Source of the DNA: Bacillus sp. (in: firmicutes)
GTDB taxonomy: Bacteria; Bacillota; Bacilli; Bacillales; JACDOC01
DNA: 64,000 nucleotides
Direction: 5' to 3'
NCBI GenBank assembly: GCA_017656295.1
Contig: JACDOC010000003.1
Span: forward strand, 62,001 to 126,000
Shown: piece by piece, positions 35,223 to 44,310 of the stretch
Layout: each line of letters opens with the position of its first letter
Position numbering within the stretch: the stretch's first letter is position 1
Notes under the pieces: generated by a model
What the model was told of the DNA's origin: nothing
The model's input: only the letters and a program-made list of their open reading frames with translations
The model's database searches: none
Made by a program: the position numbers and the translations under genes

Positions 35223-36341
35223 TTATTTCGCTACTTCTTCAACGATTGCTACAACCATTTCCGTTACTTTTACTAATTCTTCAATTGGCATTCGTTCGTT
35301 TGTTGTGTGAATTTCTTCATATCCAACCGCCAAGTTAACTGTTGGAATACCAAATCCCGCAATGACATTCGCATCGCTGCCGCCGCCGCTGTGAAGAAGC
35401 TCACACGAACGACCAATTTTTTCTGCAGCTTTTCGAGCTACTTCGACAACGTGGTCACCTTCGTCAAACTTAAAGCCAGGGTACATGACTTCCACGTCCA
35501 CTTCTGCTTTACCGCCCATTTCCTCAGCAGCTTTTTCAAACGCTTCTTTCATTTTCGCCACTTGTGCTTCCATTTTTTCTGGCACTAAGGAGCGTGCTTC
35601 TGCTAAAATATCGACACGGTCACAAACAATATTTGTTTGTGTACCTCCTTCAAAGCGGCCGATGTTCGCAGTTGTTTCCTCATCAATACGGCCAAGCGGC
35701 ATTTGGGCAATTGCTTTAGCAGCAATTGTAATTGCAGAAACTCCTCGTTCTGGTGCAACTCCCGCATGAGCTGTTTTCCCAAGAATGACTGCTTTAATTT
35801 TTGCTTGCGTTGGTGCAGCCACTACAATATTACCGACTTTTCCGTCGCTATCAAGTGCGTAACCAAACTTCGCTTTAATGAGTGACGAATCTAATGCTTT
35901 TGCTCCCACAAGACCAGACTCTTCGCCAACTGTGATAATAAATTGAATCGTTCCATGAGCGATGTTTTGTTCTTTTAATACACGGATTGCCTCAAGCATT
36001 GCCGCCAAACCCGCTTTATCATCAGCCCCCAAAATCGTTGTTCCATCTGTTATAACATATCCGTCTTTAATCGACGGCTTCACACCTTTTCCAGGTACAA
36101 CTGTATCCATATGGGATGTAAAGTAAATCGGGGCAACTCCTTCTTTTGTACCCTCGAGCGTACAAATTAAGTTTCCTGCGCCATGACCGGTTTTCGCTGT
36201 CGTATCATCTTCAATAACATGTAAACCAAGCGCCTCAAATTTTTGTTTTAATACTTTGGCAATATCGCCTTCGTGTTTCGTTTCGGAATCGATTTGTACA
36301 AGTTCTAAAAATTCGTTTATTAACCGTTCTTGATTCACCAT
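35223..36341 (-). CDS. yqjE: Tripeptidase T-like M20 peptidase, YqjE
   Basis: A 372-residue zinc peptidase of the M20/PepT-like family. Start at ATG 36341, seven bases after GGAGGT; the longer ORF to 36356 is rejected. Zinc ligands follow the family layout: YFTSHMDTVVPG (His, Asp) near residue 79, GADDKAGLAAML (Asp) near 112, VGEESGLVGA (catalytic Glu pair) near 145, and the last ligand near the C-terminus (VGYEEIHTTNERM). It trims peptides in the cytoplasm. It lies in the conserved order yqjC-yqjD-yqjE, though not overlapping with yqjD. Confidence 0.9.
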   Translation of the reverse strand: MVNQERLINEFLELVQIDSETKHEGDIAKVLKQKFEALGLHVIEDDTTAKTGHGAGNLICTLEGTKEGVAPIYFTSHMDTVVPGKGVKPSIKDGYVITDGTTILGADDKAGLAAMLEAIRVLKEQNIAHGTIQFIITVGEESGLVGAKALDSSLIKAKFGYALDSDGKVGNIVVAAPTQAKIKAVILGKTAHAGVAPERGVSAITIAAKAIAQMPLGRIDEETTANIGRFEGGTQTNIVCDRVDILAEARSLVPEKMEAQVAKMKEAFEKAAEEMGGKAEVDVEVMYPGFKFDEGDHVVEVARKAAEKIGRSCELLHSGGGSDANVIAGFGIPTVNLAVGYEEIHTTNERMPIEELVKVTEMVVAIVEEVAK

Positions 36342-36409
36342 ACTATGAACCTCCAAATTATGTATTCACGATTCCAGTATATCGTGAATTGAAGGTTCAT
36401 ACAAATACC

Positions 36410-37960
36410 TTACAACGGTATATTTCCATGTTTTTTTGTGGGACGTGATTCTTGTTTGTTACGCATCATCTCTAACGCTTGAATGAGTTTTATGCGCGTA
36501 TCCCTTGGGTCAATTACATCGTCCACCATTCCCCGAGAAGCAGCTACATATGGGTTAGCAAACTTTTCTTTATATTCTTCGATTTTTTGTTGTCTTAAAG
36601 CTTCTGGATCATCTGCTTTTTGAATTTCTTTCGCAAAAATAATATTCGCCGCTCCTTGTGGTCCCATCACGGCAATTTCAGCATTCGGCCAAGCAAATAC
36701 AAGGTCCGCTCCAATCGATTTACTATTAAGAGCCACATACGCTCCCCCGTATGCTTTTCGTAAAATCACGGTGATTTTTGGAACAGTAGCTTCGGAATAC
36801 GCATATAAAATTTTTGCCCCGTGACGAATGATTCCCCCGTGCTCTTGTTTAACGCCAGGGAAAAATCCGGTCACATCTTCAAATGTAATGATCGGAATAT
36901 TGAACGAATCGCAGAATCGAATAAAACGGGCCGCTTTATCCGATGAATCGATATCGAGACCACCTGCCATAAATTTTGGTTGATTGCACACAAGACCGAC
37001 TGGCTCGCCTTTGATCCGCGCAAAACCAACGACAATATTTTTGGCAAACTCGCGATGAATTTCAAAAAACGATTTTTCATCAACCACTTGCTCAATGACG
37101 TTTCGGACATCGTACGGACGAACAGCATCAAACGGAACAACGTCCGGTAAATCAGGGCGGTAATCATCGCTCTCCTCGTAGTCGTAAAGAGGTGGTTTTT
37201 CCTGATTGTTTTGAGGTAAATAACTTAATAGTGTCCGAACCATTTGTAAGACTTCTTCTTCTGATTCGGCTCGGAAATGGGCGTTTCCGCTAATGGTGTT
37301 ATGAACTTTCGAGCCCCCTAAGTCCTCTGGGGTAATCTTTTCTCCAGTTACCGTCTCAATGACTTTTGGTCCAGTAATAAACATTTGACTCGTTTTATCT
37401 ACCATAAAAACGAAATCGGTAATAGCTGGTGAATACACAGCACCACCCGCACAAGGTCCCATAATAACCGAAATCTGAGGAATGACTCCCGAATAGATCG
37501 AGTTACGATAAAAAATATGCCCATACCCGTCCAATGAGACAACTCCTTCTTGAATGCGCGCCCCACCGGAGTCGTTCAACCCAATAAAAGGCGCCCCGTT
37601 TTTCGCTGCTAAATCCATTACATGAGCAATTTTTTTCGCATGCATTTCCCCTAACGCCCCACCGAAGACGGTAAAATCTTGAGAAAACAAATAGACTGGA
37701 CGACCGTTTACTTTTCCGTAACCAGTGACGACCCCATCCCCAGGTCCTTTCAGTTTGTCTAATCCAAAATCGGAACAGCGGTGTTCAATAAACGGATTTA
37801 ATTCGACAAATGACCCTGGATCTAGTAGTAATTCAATCCGTTCTCTTGCGGTCAATTTTCCTTTTTCATGCTGTTTCGCTATTTTTTCATCTCCACCACC
37901 AAGCTCGACTTCGCGGCGGCGATCGTACAGTTCGTTTATTTTATCGTAAATATCCGTCAT
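36410..37960 (-). CDS. yqjD: Acyl-CoA carboxylase beta subunit (carboxyltransferase), YqjD
   Basis: A 516-residue carboxyltransferase of the propionyl-CoA carboxylase beta/methylmalonyl-CoA decarboxylase alpha family. The start is the ATG at 37960 (MTDIYDKINELYDRRREVEL), which overlaps the mce stop by one base (TAATG). The N-terminal half binds acyl-CoA (GLNDSGGARIQEGVVSLDGY near 120, GPCAGGAVYSPA near 163). The C-terminal half binds biotin (GFFPGVKQEHGGIIRHGAK near 375 and AYGGAYVALNSK near 410). No biotin carboxylase or biotin carrier gene is in the window, so it may use subunits encoded elsewhere or be a decarboxylase component. Confidence 0.9.
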   Translation of the reverse strand: MTDIYDKINELYDRRREVELGGGDEKIAKQHEKGKLTARERIELLLDPGSFVELNPFIEHRCSDFGLDKLKGPGDGVVTGYGKVNGRPVYLFSQDFTVFGGALGEMHAKKIAHVMDLAAKNGAPFIGLNDSGGARIQEGVVSLDGYGHIFYRNSIYSGVIPQISVIMGPCAGGAVYSPAITDFVFMVDKTSQMFITGPKVIETVTGEKITPEDLGGSKVHNTISGNAHFRAESEEEVLQMVRTLLSYLPQNNQEKPPLYDYEESDDYRPDLPDVVPFDAVRPYDVRNVIEQVVDEKSFFEIHREFAKNIVVGFARIKGEPVGLVCNQPKFMAGGLDIDSSDKAARFIRFCDSFNIPIITFEDVTGFFPGVKQEHGGIIRHGAKILYAYSEATVPKITVILRKAYGGAYVALNSKSIGADLVFAWPNAEIAVMGPQGAANIIFAKEIQKADDPEALRQQKIEEYKEKFANPYVAASRGMVDDVIDPRDTRIKLIQALEMMRNKQESRPTKKHGNIPL

Positions 37961-38379
37961 TATTCCGTCTCCCCTTTGTTGAGTTTCTCGCAAAGTTCAT
38001 ATAAAACGCCATTCGTTGATTTCGGATGGATAAAGGCAACATCCGCTCCTTGGGCACCTTTTTTCGGAGCGTCATGAATCATCCGAACGCCTTTTGTTTT
38101 CAATTCATTAATTCGTTCTTGAATGGATGAAACCCCAAATGCGATATGATGAATCCCTTCCCCCCGCTTTTGCAGAAAGGTGTAAATCGCACTTTGCTCA
38201 TGTAGCGGCTCTAACAATTCGAGCTTGACATTTCCCCCGTCAATAAAGGCGACTTTTACCCCTTCCGATTCGACTTCTTCTATTCTGAGAAGCCGAAGCT
38301 GTAACACATCGGTATATAACGGTAATGCCTCTTCAATCGAAGAAACGGCAATGCCGATATGATCGACTTTTTTGATCAT
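37960..38379 (-). CDS. mce: Methylmalonyl-CoA epimerase
   Basis: Interconverts the (R) and (S) forms of methylmalonyl-CoA, between the carboxylase and the mutase. The 139-residue vicinal-oxygen-chelate fold protein begins MIKKVDHIGIAVSSIEEALP, with the metal-binding His in DHIGIAV, the middle His in GIHHIAFGVSSI near residue 80 and the Glu near VLYELCEK at the end. The stop overlaps the yqjD start. ATG at 38379 follows AAGGGGGAC. In this window the mutase genes are 4 kb away, making a full pathway set. The B. subtilis orthologue is yqjC. Confidence 0.92.
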   Translation of the reverse strand: MIKKVDHIGIAVSSIEEALPLYTDVLQLRLLRIEEVESEGVKVAFIDGGNVKLELLEPLHEQSAIYTFLQKRGEGIHHIAFGVSSIQERINELKTKGVRMIHDAPKKGAQGADVAFIHPKSTNGVLYELCEKLNKGETE

Positions 38380-38564
38380 CCGAAGTCCCCCTTTGTTGTC
38401 GATAACCTTATTTTTTCATAAAAAATATACTATTTAAAAATATTCGATAATTATGTCGAAATTCCTTCTTAAATACGCTTTCAATTCACTCCATGAACAA
38501 TGCTTGTCAAACCTTGAGCCCCTAAGTAAAATAAAAGGGAGGATTCATGTCAGGAGAGATGAGT
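38380..38564. other. Intergenic region between mce and prli42
   Basis: An AT-rich divergent gap holding promoters for mce-yqjD (minus) and prli42 (plus). No clear box was recognised. Confidence 0.35.
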
Positions 38565-38660
38565 ATGTCCAATAAAAAGATTCAAAAAGTGATTGTCTAT
38601 CTCATGCTTTTTGCGATGATTGCGTCAACAGTACTTATGGGACTAACGATGTTCTTTTAA
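38565..38660 (+). CDS. prli42: Prli42-like stressosome-associated miniprotein (31 residues)
   Basis: A 31-residue membrane miniprotein, MSNKKIQKVIVYLMLFAMIA then STVLMGLTMFF. A basic N-terminal tail is followed by a single membrane segment, the layout of Prli42, which anchors the stressosome protein RsbR to the membrane in Listeria. AGGAG lies eight bases before the ATG, and a strong terminator follows 3 bases after the stop. It is too short for standard ORF limits. Identification rests on length, charge pattern and the NKK...LM.....S.VLMG pattern; the family is conserved in Bacillus. Confidence 0.78.
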   Translation: MSNKKIQKVIVYLMLFAMIASTVLMGLTMFF

Positions 38661-38663
38661 TAC

Positions 38664-38709
38664 AAAAAGACCACTAGAGGATACTTTTTCCTTTAGTGGT
38701 CTTTTTTTT
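38664..38709. terminator. Bidirectional terminator between prli42 and the L,D-transpeptidase gene
   Basis: AAAGACCACTA and TTAGTGGTCTTT form a long stem with a TTTTTTTT tail; it serves the plus-strand prli42 and overlaps the end of the convergent gene. Confidence 0.9.
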
Positions 38710-39223
38710 ATGGAATCGATGGTAATGCCCCATATTGTATACCTAGTTCGGAGATGGTTTTATCTGAATTTACGATGAGAATTTTCGTCCCGAGGGGGAT
38801 TTTGTCATACAAATACTCGACATGCTCGTTCAACAGGCGAATACATCCTTGTGATACATATTTTCCAATGGATGTTGGATCTTTTGTTCCGTGGATACCG
38901 TAAATTCTCCCGTCCGTACCATGTGCGTCAAATCCGATCCACCGTGTTCCTAATGGATTATCCGGGTGTCCTCCAGGAATATTTTTCTTTCGATAATATG
39001 GATTTTTCGCTTTTACGATAACGGTAAACAGGCCTTCCGGAGTCATTTCTTTCTCTTTTCCTGTCGCAACTTTTGTAATCCACTGAATCGCTCCCTCATC
39101 GATATACGCCAGCTCATTCGTTCGTTTATTGACTATAATGAAGGGATCTCCCGGTAACGGATTTTTCCCTAATGGCCAAATCGGTGAAGATAGGAACAAG
39201 CAAAAAGCAATAAGCCACTTCAC
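38708..39223 (-). CDS. L,D-transpeptidase (YkuD domain), secreted
   Basis: A 171-residue cell-wall cross-linking enzyme. GTG start at 39223 follows AAAGGAGGG. The first 20 residues (KWLIAFCLFLSSPIWPL) look like a signal peptide. The YkuD active site is present as YGIHGTKDPTSIGKYVSQGC followed by IRL, with the catalytic His near residue 120 and Cys near 137; the usual S-H/K-G-C is S-Q-G-C here. There is no LysM domain, so wall binding must come from the catalytic domain or none. Probably active on spore or cell peptidoglycan. Confidence 0.87.
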   Translation of the reverse strand: MKWLIAFCLFLSSPIWPLGKNPLPGDPFIIVNKRTNELAYIDEGAIQWITKVATGKEKEMTPEGLFTVIVKAKNPYYRKKNIPGGHPDNPLGTRWIGFDAHGTDGRIYGIHGTKDPTSIGKYVSQGCIRLLNEHVEYLYDKIPLGTKILIVNSDKTISELGIQYGALPSIP

Positions 39224-39243
39224 GAGGTGCCCTCCTTTTTTGC

Positions 39244-40218
39244 TTATTGTTTCCTCCGTTTTCTTCGTTTATCCGGAATCCCTTGAAAAGAACTTTTTAT
39301 AAGCAAGTACTGTTCCATTTCTTTTACAAACTGGACTAAGGCGGCTCGCGTTTCAAACTCTTCCCTTGTTTTAGGGAGGTCCATTTGTTCAAATTGGGCT
39401 TTCATTTTATATAGCTTTTGTAAGTAAATAAGAGCGGTATTTCCGGGATGGATATTTTGGCTTAATTCTTCAATAAAATCAGCAATCATCTTTCCCTGCT
39501 CAACTGTTGCTCGAATCGATGTAATAAGCGGAAGTACGCGTTCGATGATTTCAAATTGCTTTTCCCGCATATGAAAGTATTTGTAATACAAATTTTCTTT
39601 TCGTAGCACGTGATTTTCCACGTCACGGAATGCAAGAGATTTGGCTTTCGCCAGTAATTCACTCGTCTCTGTAATTTCTTCTCCGTCCCAATCGCTTTCA
39701 TTTGTCCGTAAGTAGGTGACGATTTCTTGGAAAATCTTCTGGAAGTTCCGTTCGATTTTTTCTTGATAATCGATTAAATCTTTTTCAACACTTGGCATAT
39801 ACATATTGACGATTAACGCCACGCCAATCCCAATGATGATAAGTCCAAGCTCATTAAGAATCAGATCTCTCGATACATCCCCATAATCGTATATATGTAA
39901 TATTATGACGCTACTTGTCACAATCCCTTCCTTCGCTTTCAGCATAACAACTGTCGGGATGAAAAAGAGCAACATAATTCCAATGGCTATGGGATGATAG
40001 CTAATCCCTTCGAAAAATAAAAATGAAAAGCCCATTCCGACTAGGCACGCTACCAATCGTGTCCATGCCGCAAAAAGCGATTTTTTCTTAGTTATTTGAA
40101 TACACAAAATCGTAATAATCCCAGCAGACACGTAGTTTACTAAGCCGAATTGCTGTGCTAGCCAAATGGAAATAGCCGTCCCAATGGATGTTTTTAACGT
40201 TCGATATCCAATTTTCAT
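39244..40218 (-). CDS. yqjA: Aromatic acid exporter family membrane protein, YqjA (DUF939)
   Basis: A 324-residue membrane protein. The start is chosen at the ATG at 40218 (MKIGYRTLKTSIGTAISIWL); the ORF to 40356 adds an unlikely 46-residue prefix. The N-terminal 150 residues contain about six hydrophobic segments with the DUF939 signature LKTSIGTAISIWLAQQFG. A cytoplasmic helical C-terminal domain follows (about 160-320), rich in charged coiled-coil stretches. Related to the FUSC/AaeB fold of aromatic acid efflux proteins; the substrate is not known. The stop is 20 bases before the L,D-transpeptidase start, suggesting a shared transcript. Confidence 0.85.
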   Translation of the reverse strand: MKIGYRTLKTSIGTAISIWLAQQFGLVNYVSAGIITILCIQITKKKSLFAAWTRLVACLVGMGFSFLFFEGISYHPIAIGIMLLFFIPTVVMLKAKEGIVTSSVIILHIYDYGDVSRDLILNELGLIIIGIGVALIVNMYMPSVEKDLIDYQEKIERNFQKIFQEIVTYLRTNESDWDGEEITETSELLAKAKSLAFRDVENHVLRKENLYYKYFHMREKQFEIIERVLPLITSIRATVEQGKMIADFIEELSQNIHPGNTALIYLQKLYKMKAQFEQMDLPKTREEFETRAALVQFVKEMEQYLLIKSSFQGIPDKRRKRRKQ

Positions 40219-40276
40219 CTTTATCTTGCCCCTAAAAAAAGGTAAACAAGGAGAACCCTCATTTACCTTTTCAAAA

Positions 40277-40714
40277 TTATACTTCGTCACAATATTTGTC
40301 AAACGCTTCTTGTAATTTACGAACAACAGACATCGGATCATGCCCTTCGATTTCATGACGTTCTACCATCGTGCAAATTTTTCCGTCTTTTAATAAAGCG
40401 AAAGATGGAGAAGATGGCGGATATCCTTCAAAATAGCTGCGTGCTTTTGCTGTCGCCTCTCTGTCTTGACCAGCAAACACGGTCACTAAATGATCTGGGC
40501 GCTTGTCGTAATGAATGGCATGAGCTGCTGCTGGACGTGCAATTCCACCAGCACATCCGCATACAGAGTTAATCATGACAAGCGTCGTTCCTTTTTTTGC
40601 AAACGCTTCTTCTACTTCTTCAGGTGTACGCAATTCTTTATAGCCACTCGCAACCATTTCTTCACGAGCTTGACGAACAATATCATTCATAAAAAGATTA
40701 AAATCCATGTTCAT
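40277..40714 (-). CDS. brxB: Bacilliredoxin BrxB (YqiW)
   Basis: Removes bacillithiol from S-bacillithiolated proteins after oxidative stress. The 145-residue thioredoxin-fold protein carries the C-x-C motif as [15 protein letters not shown], Cys52 and Cys54. It is nearly identical in pattern to B. subtilis YqiW ([20 protein letters not shown] and [20 protein letters not shown]). ATG at 40714 follows GAGGTG. The B. subtilis place is just after the bkd operon; here meaB, mutB and mutA lie between. Confidence 0.95.
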   Translation of the reverse strand: MNMDFNLFMNDIVRQAREEMVASGYKELRTPEEVEEAFAKKGTTLVMINSVCGCAGGIARPAAAHAIHYDKRPDHLVTVFAGQDREATAKARSYFEGYPPSSPSFALLKDGKICTMVERHEIEGHDPMSVVRKLQEAFDKYCDEV

Positions 40715-40982
40715 TTATTTACACCTCACATCGTCATCATTTCATTTTTCATTGTAGCAAGAAGTGGTGTGTTTTATCAATTTTAAAGGGACCGTGGTTA
40801 TTGAAAAAATTATGGAGTGATTGTCCATTTACACCTTATTTTTTTCCGAATCCAAGAGGAAGTGTTCAATCTATCAATTACCAAAATTATCAGTCAATGC
40901 ATAACCTCTACTTGCCAATCGACAAGTTTTATTGACTCATCACAATATGGGTGCAGTCGTCATCTATTTATTCTTTTCGATA
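40715..40982. other. Intergenic region between meaB and brxB
   Basis: This stretch contains the brxB promoter region and no supported gene. Short plus-strand ORFs here lack ribosome sites. Confidence 0.4.
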
Positions 40983-41014
40983 AAAAACACCGCCTTTAAA
41001 GCGGTGTTCATTTT
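40983..41014 (-). terminator. Terminator after meaB
   Basis: On the minus strand AACACCGC and GCGGTGTT pair across a short loop and are followed by TTTTTAT. It ends the mutA-mutB-meaB transcript. Confidence 0.85.
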
Positions 41015-42113
41015 ACGAATCCGTAAAAGCGGAAAATAATCGATCGACTACGGAAGTGACTGTATCGGTTCCTTCCTTTACCGATTGCTCGGCGTCTGGA
41101 AGGAGTTCTTGGATGCGAGGGTGTTGGAAAAACGTCGTGTGCAGCCGATCATGAATCATCGTGTACATCCATTCAATGGCTTGTTCTTTGCGACGTTCAA
41201 AAAAGACATTCGATTCTTTCGTTGATTCCACAAATCGTTGAATGACTTTCCATACATCTTCAATTCCATCCCCGGTTAACGCCGAACATGTATACGCTCT
41301 TGTTTCCCAGCCTTTTGTTGCTGGTTGTAAAAAGTGTAACAACTGATTGTATTCTTCTTTTGTTTTTTTCGCTAACGGAAGGTTTGATCCGTCGGCTTTG
41401 TTAACTAGAATAGCATCGGCAATTTCCATTATACCCTTTTTCATTCCTTGCAGTTCATCACCCGCACCAGTTAACACAAGAAGGAGGAAAAAGTCGACCA
41501 TACTGCGAACGATGATTTCACTTTGGCCGACGCCGACTGTTTCAATTAAAATGACATCAAAACCGGCCGCTTCACATAATAGCATCGTTTCTCTCGTTTT
41601 ACGATGTACGCCTCCTAACGTTCCGCCAGAAGGAGACGGGCGGATAAACGCATTCGGGTGACGGCTTAGTTGCTCCATTCTAGTCTTGTCTCCGAGAATG
41701 CTTCCGCCAGATACCGAGGAGCTTGGATCGACCGCTAAGACAGCCACCTTATATCCTTTCTCACACAAATAGAGTCCGAACGCTTCGATAAACGTACTTT
41801 TTCCCGCACCAGGCACACCAGAAATCCCGATGCGAATCGAAGAGCCAGTATGAGGTAACACCCGCTGCAACAATTGTTGGGCAACCTCATAGTGTTTAGC
41901 GGCTTGACTTTCGATTAAGGTGATGGCTCGTGCTAACGTCGCTCGGTCTTGACGTAACACCCCTTCCGTTAATTGTTCCACCGACATGACTGGACGAGAT
42001 GGCTTCCGCTTCTGTTTAAATTCACCAGTTGAATGTCCTTTTCCAGATAAAATCGAGCTTGTTGTATGCTCGGTTTCGTTTTCCATCCATTCCGGCTTAC
42101 GACCTTCTCCCAT
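41013..42113 (-). CDS. meaB: Methylmalonyl-CoA mutase-associated GTPase MeaB
   Basis: A 366-residue G3E-family GTPase that protects and loads adenosylcobalamin on methylmalonyl-CoA mutase. The GTP site is [15 protein letters not shown] near residue 99 (Walker A), [20 protein letters not shown] near 127, [14 protein letters not shown] near 185 and VNKADGSN near 239. The first ~50 residues are a charged, less conserved extension. It starts two bases after the mutB stop, so it is translationally linked to the mutase genes. Confidence 0.93.
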   Translation of the reverse strand: MGEGRKPEWMENETEHTTSSILSGKGHSTGEFKQKRKPSRPVMSVEQLTEGVLRQDRATLARAITLIESQAAKHYEVAQQLLQRVLPHTGSSIRIGISGVPGAGKSTFIEAFGLYLCEKGYKVAVLAVDPSSSVSGGSILGDKTRMEQLSRHPNAFIRPSPSGGTLGGVHRKTRETMLLCEAAGFDVILIETVGVGQSEIIVRSMVDFFLLLVLTGAGDELQGMKKGIMEIADAILVNKADGSNLPLAKKTKEEYNQLLHFLQPATKGWETRAYTCSALTGDGIEDVWKVIQRFVESTKESNVFFERRKEQAIEWMYTMIHDRLHTTFFQHPRIQELLPDAEQSVKEGTDTVTSVVDRLFSAFTDS

Positions 42114-42114
42114 G

Positions 42115-44310
42115 TTATACGTTCACTTCCTCATACCCAAGACGGTCATACACCGCTTCGAGTATTTTTTTGGCGGCCACCGGTAGAACGGTTCCTGGTC
42201 CAAAAATTGCACTAGCTCCGTGTTCGTACAAGAAGTCATAATCTTGCGGTGGAATAACACCACCGACGATGACGACAATATCGTCTCTGCCACGCTTTTT
42301 CAATTCTTCAATAAGCTCCGGAACTAATGTTTTATGTCCAGCAGCTAACGAGCTAACTCCGACGACATGAACGTCGTTTTCGATTGCTTGCTGCGCCGTT
42401 TCCGCTGGAGTTTGAAAGAGCGGTCCAATATCGACATCAAAGCCCATGTCCGCATAGGCTGTAGCCACGACTTTTGCTCCACGGTCATGACCGTCTTGTC
42501 CCATTTTGGCAATTAATATACGCGGTCGTCTTCCTTCTAACTCTAAAAATTCGTTTGTCATTTTTTGCACCTTTTTAATTTCCTCTTCATCGGAGTAGTT
42601 GGAGCTGTAAACCCCACTAATGGAACGAATAATCGCTTTATGACGTCCGGACACTTTTTCAATCGCATCGGAAATTTCCCCGAGGGTTGCCCGAACACGC
42701 GCGGCCTCTACTGCTAACGCTAATAAATTTCCTTCACCGGAAGCCGCGACATTCGTAATTTTTTCTAATGCGGAACGAACCTCCTCTTCATTCCGATGTT
42801 TCTTTAAATACTCAAGTCGTTCAATTTGTTTTCTTCTCACTTCGGTATTGTCAATGGCTAAAATGTCAATCGGGTCTTCTTTTTCTAACCGATAACGATT
42901 TACACCAATAATCGTTTCTTTTCCAGAATCAATTAATGCTTGGCGTCTGGCGGCCGCTTCTTCAATACGCATTTTTGGAAGTCCGGTGTCAATCGCTTTC
43001 GCCATTCCACCGAGTTCCTCAATTTCTTCGATATGCTTCCAAGCTCGTTCCATTAATTCGTTTGTCAACGCTTCAACATAGTACGAACCCGCCCATGGAT
43101 CAATCACTTGAGTAATCTTGGTTTCATCTTGTAAATATAATTGCGTATTACGTGCAATTCGTGCGGAGAAATCAGTCGGTAAGGCAATTGCTTCATCAAG
43201 CGCATTGGTATGAAGGGATTGGGTATGCCCGAGCGCTGCTGCCATCGCTTCGATACATGTTCGCACGACGTTGTTGAACGGATCTTGTTCGGTCAAGCTC
43301 CAGCCAGATGTTTGGGAGTGTGTTCTGAGCGCTAACGACTTCGGATTTTTCGGGTTAAATGATTTCATCATTTTCGCCCAAATCACACGGGCTGCCCGCA
43401 TTTTGGCTACTTCCATAAAATAATTCATTCCTATCGCCCAGAAGAACGACAGGCGTGGCGCAAACGAATCGATATCGATCCCTGCTTTTATTCCGGTGCG
43501 AACGTATTCTAGTCCATCAGCCAGCGTATAGGCTAGTTCAAGATCTGCTGGGGCTCCAGCTTCTTGCATATGGTAACCGGAAATACTTATGCTATTAAAC
43601 TTCGGCATATGTTTAGACGTGTATTCAAATATATCCGCAATAATGCGCATCGACATCTCTGGCGGATAAATGTACGTATTGCGCACCATATATTCTTTTA
43701 AAATATCGTTTTGAATCGTTCCTGATAATTTCTCTTGAGGAACTCCTTGCTCCTCGGCGGTAACGATATAAAATGCCATAACCGGGAGAACGGCTCCGTT
43801 CATCGTCATCGAAACGGACATTTGGTCTAGAGGGATACCATCAAATAAAATTTTCATATCTAAAATTGAATCAATGGCAACTCCCGCTTTCCCGACGTCC
43901 CCTACGACCCGAGGGTGATCGGAATCATAACCGCGGTGTGTAGCTAAGTCAAAAGCAACTGATAACCCTTTTTGTCCCATCGCTAAGTTACGACGATAAA
44001 ATGCATTACTTTCTTCCGCTGTTGAAAAGCCAGCGTATTGACGGACCGTCCACGGACGATTAACATACATGGACGGATATGGACCACGAAGATATGGAGG
44101 AATGCCAGGCATGTAATCGAGAAAGTCGAGTCCCTCGATGTCTTTTTTCGTATATAACGGTTTAATGGCTATATGTTCATTCGTTTCAAATAGAAGATCA
44201 TCTATCGATTGTTTCAATTTTTCTTCAATAGCTTGTTTCCATTGCTGCTCATTTACTTTTTCACTCACTAGATTTAACGAAATGTTAGAAAAATCGACCT
44301 GTTTACTCAT
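42115..44310 (-). CDS. mutB: Methylmalonyl-CoA mutase large (catalytic) subunit
   Basis: Isomerises methylmalonyl-CoA and succinyl-CoA with adenosylcobalamin. The 731-residue protein starts at ATG 44310 ([12 protein letters not shown]), overlapping the mutA stop by eight bases. The TIM barrel (about 40-560) includes [20 protein letters not shown] near residue 80 and [19 protein letters not shown] near 360. The C-terminal cobalamin domain has [20 protein letters not shown] near residue 608, with D-x-H-x-x-G giving the axial His. The later [20 protein letters not shown] and the [20 protein letters not shown] segment also match. So it should be active. Confidence 0.95.
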   Translation of the reverse strand: MSKQVDFSNISLNLVSEKVNEQQWKQAIEEKLKQSIDDLLFETNEHIAIKPLYTKKDIEGLDFLDYMPGIPPYLRGPYPSMYVNRPWTVRQYAGFSTAEESNAFYRRNLAMGQKGLSVAFDLATHRGYDSDHPRVVGDVGKAGVAIDSILDMKILFDGIPLDQMSVSMTMNGAVLPVMAFYIVTAEEQGVPQEKLSGTIQNDILKEYMVRNTYIYPPEMSMRIIADIFEYTSKHMPKFNSISISGYHMQEAGAPADLELAYTLADGLEYVRTGIKAGIDIDSFAPRLSFFWAIGMNYFMEVAKMRAARVIWAKMMKSFNPKNPKSLALRTHSQTSGWSLTEQDPFNNVVRTCIEAMAAALGHTQSLHTNALDEAIALPTDFSARIARNTQLYLQDETKITQVIDPWAGSYYVEALTNELMERAWKHIEEIEELGGMAKAIDTGLPKMRIEEAAARRQALIDSGKETIIGVNRYRLEKEDPIDILAIDNTEVRRKQIERLEYLKKHRNEEEVRSALEKITNVAASGEGNLLALAVEAARVRATLGEISDAIEKVSGRHKAIIRSISGVYSSNYSDEEEIKKVQKMTNEFLELEGRRPRILIAKMGQDGHDRGAKVVATAYADMGFDVDIGPLFQTPAETAQQAIENDVHVVGVSSLAAGHKTLVPELIEELKKRGRDDIVVIVGGVIPPQDYDFLYEHGASAIFGPGTVLPVAAKKILEAVYDRLGYEEVNV

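Noticed and set aside
40817-40999. Small ORF on the plus strand between meaB and brxB
   Set aside because: It overlaps the meaB terminator and has no ribosome site or recognisable protein family.
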